Below are positions 59,440-64,000 of a stretch of DNA of 64,000 bases, piece by piece. The DNA comes from Lyophyllum atratum (taxonomy: Eukaryota > Basidiomycota > Agaricomycetes > Agaricales > Lyophyllaceae). The DNA is taken from NCBI GenBank assembly GCA_014905825.1, contig JACGCN010000001.1, positions 3,286,001 through 3,350,000 on the forward strand, written 5' to 3'. The position numbers and the translations under genes were made by a program. A model generated the notes under the pieces. It had not been told where the DNA came from, made no database searches, and worked only from the letters and a program-made list of their open reading frames with translations. The first letter of the stretch is position 1, and each line of letters begins with the position of its first letter.

Positions 59440-60568
59440 GCGACCTACTATTCATATGCAGGACTTGACCCGTCATAATGTTGGAGTCCGCGCTCGATGC
59501 CAAAAAGACGTAAGCGGGACCCAACTCGGCAGGCTGAGCAGCACGGCCATGAAGAGGCATGCCTACTCCCAAGCCTTCCATCTCCTCGGGAGGTACGGGA
59601 GCCTGCTTGAAGCGCGGTAATGACGGGTCCAGGAGCAACGGCGTTCACGCGAATACCGCGTGGCGCAAGCTGTACAGCCAGGGATCGCGTGAATGCGACT
59701 ATTGCGCCTTTGGTGGAGCTGTAGTCAACTGAGGCGGAAGTCAGGCAAGGGACACGGTAGTGTATCAGGAGAACCGACCAAGGCCACCAGAGCCTTTATA
59801 GGCAGTGACAGATGTTGTGTTAACAATGCTGGATCCTCGTTTCAAGTGAGGGAGGGCAAACTTAGTGACAGGCAAACATTTGTAAGATATTAGAGCGGAA
59901 AGTACTCTCGACCTGTTTAAGGTCGATCTGCTCGAACTTCTTACATATTCTGATGAGGGAGCGCACTGTCAGATAACAATCCTTGAAATGAAATTAAGTC
60001 ATACATTTGCTTAGACGCGTTGTTCACCAAAATGTCGAGCTTTCCGAATTTCTTCAGGTGGCCATCGACAAGTGCTTTGCACTGCTCGTCTGCCATCAGA
60101 TTGACTGAGACAAGGTTGACCTCAGCTCCATCTGCTTCGACGGCGGCTTTCGCGTCTTTTGCGTCCTCTTGCTCTTCTGGCAGATGACTTATGGTAATCC
60201 CGGTGCAGCCTTCGCGAGAAAACATAATGGCAGCCGCAGCGACCAATGCCGCTATCGCCTCCGGTAACGATGGCAGTCTTTCCTTTCAATCTGAAGACGG
60301 TGAGGTGTCGATGATCACATCTAATCCTGTTCTATGCTGTACTCACTTTCCGCTTCCTTTATACTCGGCGAGGTTCGGCTTGCCTTCATCGTCCCAAACC
60401 TCTACTTTAGAGTGCTCAACCCCGGCTGAAGAAGACCTTTAAGACTGTGGACATTAAATGACTTGTTCTACTCACGAGAGATACGCTTGTCAAGTCCAGG
60501 CAGGTCCTGTTTCTGTTTCTCAGGAACAGGCGACAGAGTAGGCAGTAATAATCTTTTCAGGCAGACAT
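59440..60568 (-). pseudogene. Decayed short-chain dehydrogenase/reductase (SDR)
   Basis: Minus-strand SDR homologue related to glucose/ribitol dehydrogenase-like enzymes. Intact blocks are VPEKQKQDLPGLDKRIS, LKGKTAIVTGGDSGIGR (cofactor motif), [51 protein letters not shown] (catalytic Y-x-x-x-K), [16 protein letters not shown] and [20 protein letters not shown]. These blocks fall in different frames. An apparent 8-nt deletion follows GDSGIG before VAAAAIMFSREG. An extra base follows MFA before VTKFALPHL. A further shift lies between APGPV and PPEEMEG. The expected initiator ATG at 60568 is out of frame, and the C-terminus after GQVLHMN is degenerate. None of the breaks has splice signals. I read it as a pseudogene; sequencing error is less likely for several lesions in one gene. 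Confidence 0.75.
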
Positions 60569-60904
60569 TTTTTGTAATGTGAATGGGATGGTTCAAGAGT
60601 AATGAGTGTCGAGGTGCAGCAGGTGAATTTATACCATGGGATGATGTCAGGCATCCGTCATGGTGTGGAATATGCGTCACAATGACTGCATGGAATTGCA
60701 ACTTTAAGACATGGAGTTCAAAAAAGTCGTCGTCGATGCGGTATGCATGAGTTCACTGCTCGAGGACATTGATGTCGCGGCATACATAATTTCCCGAGTC
60801 GCCATCGTGGTGAGCAGTGTCGACATGTGACCGCGGCAAATGCCACAAGACTTGAAGTCTTCAGCGATTGGCATTGAGCCAACTTCTTGTCCTTTTCATA
60901 ACAA
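60569..60904. promoter_or_regulatory. Intergenic region upstream of CutC
   Basis: 336 bp between the pseudogene 5' end and the CutC start. It presumably contains the CutC promoter. No metal-response element was identified. Confidence 0.4.
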
Positions 60905-62080
60905 ATGGCATTTACATCTTCAGCTCTTATCGAGGTCTGCGTCGACTCTGTCCAATCTGCTGTGAAGTCCGTTCCGAAACGTTGACCCTAGCTTTGCCTT
61001 TTGATGCAATGCGGTATTCTTATGTAGTGCTGTTCAAGGGGGCGCCGATAGACTCGAGCTCTGTGCAAATCTAGGTCTTGGTGGTGGAACAACACCCAGT
61101 CTCGGTTTATTGAAGGCTGTCCAAAGGGCTGTCAACGGCAGTCCCCATCATGGTCCGCGATTTACAGAACTCACCACTATTGAATCTACGCCTCTTGCCC
61201 TGACTCGTCCTCATGATTAGGCGATGATTCGGCCTCGCACCGGAGACTTTCTCTATCTTGATCAAGAGATGGATGTTATGCTGGAAGATGTTCGTGTCTT
61301 CAAAGAATGCGGTGTTCAAGGGATCGTCATCGGCATTTTGAGGGAAGATGGTAGAGTCGACGTTGGCCAGATGAAGCGGTTAGTGATACAATCTCTTGTT
61401 TTCAGCCCCTCACTTTTGTAAAGAGTTGCAGATGCGGCTCTACCATTAGAAGGCAAATCTATCTGCAATGTTCTGAAACAACATCCGTTCTCAAGCCTTC
61501 ATGCCAGTTTGCTTCCATCGAGCTTTTGACATGACTCGAGATGTTAACGAAGGTGAATTGCCACCTCGCTCGATTCGCGAAGGTCTTTGGCGATCCTATT
61601 CAACTGATCACAGCACTGCGTGATATCAAAAGCATCGGAGGCATATCAAGGATCCTGACGAGGTACGTCGCCTGGTAACATCTCCATGACCTGACACAAG
61701 GTTGCAACGACCATGACAGTGGTCAAGGCAAATCGGTGCCTGGGGCACTTCCTACATTAGAGTCGTTATTTCGCGCGACGAGAGCGCTCATTGAGAATGA
61801 GCCATGCGGATTAACTATCCTTCCCGGCTCTGGAATCAACCCGCAGACAGTTGGCCCGATCTTGGACTCGCTTTTGCCCCTCGGATTGCAGGAAATCCAC
61901 CTTAGCGGGGGACACTGGAAGGAGGGGGGCATGTCGTTCAAACGAGAAGGCATGGGTATGGGAACTGGGGGTGCCGGTGATTGGGGAGTCTGGGTGACAG
62001 ACGCGCAAATAGTCAGGGAAGTGAGAGAGATCGTGGATGCGCGATGGGAGCTGCATACCCGTGGTGCTCGTGGTGACTAG
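60905..62080 (+). CDS. cutC: CutC-family protein (copper homeostasis)
   Basis: TIM-barrel protein of the CutC family, named for a link to copper homeostasis although its biochemistry is uncertain. Spliced exons: MAFTSSALIEVCVDSVQSAV, NAVQGGADRLELCANLGLGG (the CutC signature), GTTPSLGLLKAVQRAV, MIRPRTGDFLYLDQEMDVML and EDVRVFKECGVQGIVIGILR. Then come DAALPLEVCFHRAFDMTRD, ALRDIKSIGGISRILTSGQG and LTILPGSGINPQTVGPILDS, ending LQEIHLSGGHWKEGG and a charged tail. The barrel strands and the conserved FHRAFD and SGQG motifs are complete. One intron appears to use a GC donor (gcaaat at 61453). A 61-nt intron (61552-61612) is favoured over a 33-nt one because only it keeps the frame into ALRDI. Confidence 0.88.
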
Positions 62081-62326
62081 TTTGCTCTCGCGTCCTGCAT
62101 TGTGCTCAGACTGTTAGTATATATATAGGTCTCCACAACGATCATCTGTGCGCACAAAGGGGCCCAGTCTTCCTGGGAAATTGCATTTCCATGTTCATGA
62201 TGAAGAGCCCATAGTTTATGTAAGTTGTTCGATGGAGCCCGAGCCTCCGATCGAGCGCAACGATGGGACGAAAATAAATATCTGCCACCTACCTTTCGCC
62301 TCCATCATCGCCCACCAGCGCCCACC

Positions 62327-64000
62327 ATGCTCCCCGAGATCTGGTGGTCCAACGCCGTCTTTTTCGTATCTGTCCATGTCGCCGCCACCTTAGGCGCAAT
62401 TTACTGGCCGCCGCATGCAGTTCCCCGCGCGTCTCTTATCCTCTCCTTGGTGGTGTGGCAGTTTGGGACTTTCGGGCAAGTTCTGTCGTTCTTAAGGCAT
62501 CTTTATCCATTCATCACACCTCATCATAGTATTACTGTTGGTTATCACCGTCTCTACTCTCATCGTGCGTTCCGCGCTAGCTTAGGCACTCGCGTCCTTC
62601 TGGCAGCGATGGGTTCTTCGGCGTTTCAAGGTTCCATTAAGGTGAAATGTGTTTCCGAAGTGTCTTCGATATAATCTGACGCGATTATCTGCAGTGGTGG
62701 TACGTGCGACCCTGACAAGATACATATACTGCGTCTGATCTCTTTCTAGGTGCCTAAGACATCGTCTTCATCATGTACATCCTTTAGCTTGGCTAATCAG
62801 GGCAGTACTACAATTCACGCAGAGGTTTACAGATGACCCGGTTCATGACCCGTGCGGATTCAACCTCGCGTGGGCTTCTTGATGTGTCCATGCCTAATTC
62901 TTTCGTTTCCCTCTAGCTATGCAGCGACTCGAGGACTTTTTTATTCTCATATAGGCTGGATTTTCTTCAAACCCAAGTATGAACGGTTGGAGCTTGTCGA
63001 TCGTGAAGATCTCCTCGCCGACTCTGGTACTGTGGATCTGACCTGAAGTGGACTTGATGTTGTATCTAATCAATATCTAGTCGTCAGGTACCAGCACGCA
63101 TTTTACGGTATGTAGCGTATCAAAGTACGTATACGGACAAAGGTTAACAGATGTCCCTACAGTTCCCCTTGCTATCTTGTTTGGTTTTATCATCCCCACC
63201 GCTGTAGCAAGTCTATGGGGCGATGTCGTAGGAGGCTTTGTTTGGGGCGGACTAGTTTCCAAACTTGCTAGTGAGTTATCTCGCATGACCGGAAACATTT
63301 CTCTCCAATCATGTGGCCAGTCTGGCATTGCACATTCCTTGTCAACTCGTTGGTAGCTTCTATGGTCGCCCGTAAGCAGCAGAGCTAACGCTTATTTTAA
63401 GCCTTGCACACTGGGATGGCTTACAGCCGTATTCGGACGAGGACACGTCCAGAGGAAGTCTTGTGAGATAGTTTTGCAAGTCCTTACCACATATGCTTAA
63501 TAACTTTTCTTTCTCCCAGCTCCTTGCCCTATTGACTGGTGGCGAAGGCAATCATAACTTTGTGAGCGGCTTTTACTTACGCTAGAATCCTTGATTCAAG
63601 CTGACTGCGATTCTTCTAGCATGTCAGGCGATAAAATCGGAGAAACAGTTGAACTTTTGACGCTGACGGTGGCATTAGCATGCTTTTCCTCACGATTTTC
63701 GTTCGGGGCCTTCGCTCACCGATTGGGATCCCTCGAAATGGATTATCCTAATCCTTCACGGTCTAGGGCTCGTGCATAGCTTACGTCGCGCTAAAGAACA
63801 AGATCTCGTCGAAGCTGCATACTATATGCGCCTCAAGTCCGAGCATGGGGTGATTGTATCGGAAAGCGACGCAGAGCCGTGGGGAGGTGCCGTATGGAGT
63901 ATGGCTCAGTTAAACAACTACATAAAGGAAAGCCCAGGAAGATGTGTTATTCAACTCGATGGGTTCGCGGTAGATGCGACAAAATACCTTGGCGAACATG
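62327..64000 (+). CDS. OLE1: Delta-9 (stearoyl-CoA) fatty-acid desaturase with cytochrome b5 domain, 3' end outside window
   Basis: ER enzyme that introduces the first double bond into acyl-CoA. After MLPEIWWSNAVFFVSVHVAA and a helix ending LVVWQFGTFG, box I is GYHRLYSHRAFRA (HxxxxH). Box II is KWWCLRHRLHHRFTDD (HxxHH). GLFYSHIGWIF and LAILFGFIIPTAVASLWG are membrane-associated. HWDGLQPYSDEDTSRGSL precedes box III, GGEGNHNFHHAFPHDFRSGP. All three boxes are intact only if a 5-nt exon (62695-62699) and a 3-nt exon (63620-63622) are used. The first intron is GC-AG (donor GCAAGT at 62476). The C-terminus enters a cytochrome b5 domain (CVIQLDGFAVDATKYLGEH), where the window ends just before the expected HPGG. 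At least nine introns. Start at the Met preceding LPEIWW; upstream Met candidates exist. Confidence 0.92.
62695..62699 (+). other. 5-nt micro-exon (tggtg) of the desaturase
   Basis: Lies between an acceptor ctgcag and a donor gtacgtg; the flanking introns are 50-55 nt. It supplies most of the two Trp codons in SIKWWCLRHRLHH, the segment preceding histidine box II. Without it the reading frame is lost. Confidence 0.85.
63620..63622 (+). other. 3-nt micro-exon (cat) encoding one His of histidine box III
   Basis: Bounded by acceptor ttctag and donor gtcagg, with introns of 58 nt (63562-63619) and 56 nt (63623-63678). Inclusion gives NHNFHHAFP, the canonical box. Skipping it gives NHNFHAFP, one metal-binding His short. 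Confidence 0.8.

Noticed and set aside
61548..61580. 33-nt intron or frameshift in CutC
   Set aside because: A 61-nt intron starting at the same donor and ending at gatcacag restores ALRDIKSIGG in frame, so no pseudogene call is needed.

Overview
The window is nuclear DNA from a filamentous basidiomycete, most likely a mushroom-forming agaricomycete. Almost every gene is interrupted by short introns of about 50-60 bp with GT-AG (sometimes GC-AG) borders. Genes are tightly packed on both strands. Several families are typical of Agaricomycetes: agaric-type F-box proteins, a DUF6533-like membrane protein, a GRF zinc-finger protein and a TET/JBP-like dioxygenase. No species can be named from the sequence alone. 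No tRNA, rRNA or CRISPR array was seen. All calls come from reading translations and splice signals by eye; no database was searched.

Layout. 1-9.5 kb: rhamnogalacturonan acetylesterase (cut by the left edge), a GNL1-type circularly permuted GTPase, a SAM methyltransferase and a WDR75/Utp17-type WD40 ribosome-biogenesis protein. 9.7-21.8 kb: an F-box protein, a PB1-domain protein, an aldo/keto reductase, a ketopantoate reductase, a multi-pass membrane protein and an O-fucosyltransferase-like enzyme. 21.8-29.9 kb: one complete DNA transposon (below). 30-42.5 kb: a nucleotide-sugar transporter, an HxxxD acyltransferase, a TBC protein divergent from gamma-tubulin complex component GCP4, cytosolic inorganic pyrophosphatase and a small unknown protein. 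42.7-57.4 kb: nucleoporin POM152, an RNase III-like/dsRBD protein, a tail-anchored thioredoxin, histone H4, a large unknown protein, ALG9 mannosyltransferase and a DUF6533-like protein. 58-64 kb: a second F-box-type protein, a decayed short-chain dehydrogenase, CutC and a delta-9 fatty-acid desaturase cut by the right edge.

The most interesting object is the 8,059-bp element at 21843..29901. It has 35-bp terminal inverted repeats, 26 bp of them identical, and perfect 9-bp flanking direct repeats (gtcgtgcca). It encodes three apparently intact proteins: a GRF zinc-finger protein, a TET/JBP-like 2-oxoglutarate/Fe(II) dioxygenase with its metal-binding residues, and a MULE-like DDE transposase. 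Upstream of the dioxygenase gene lie two 96-bp CpG-rich palindromes whose 76-bp cores are identical. The element therefore looks like an autonomous transposon carrying its own predicted nucleic-acid-base oxidase. It sits in the short intergenic region between an O-fucosyltransferase-like gene and a GDP-fucose-transporter-like gene, so it probably split a shared bidirectional promoter of about 233 bp.

Other points of note are micro-exons of 5 and 3 nt that complete the histidine boxes of the desaturase, a likely 6-nt micro-exon in the DUF6533 gene, four GC-AG introns in the right third of the window, a TBC protein with unusual catalytic fingers and an RNase III-like domain without its catalytic acidic residues.
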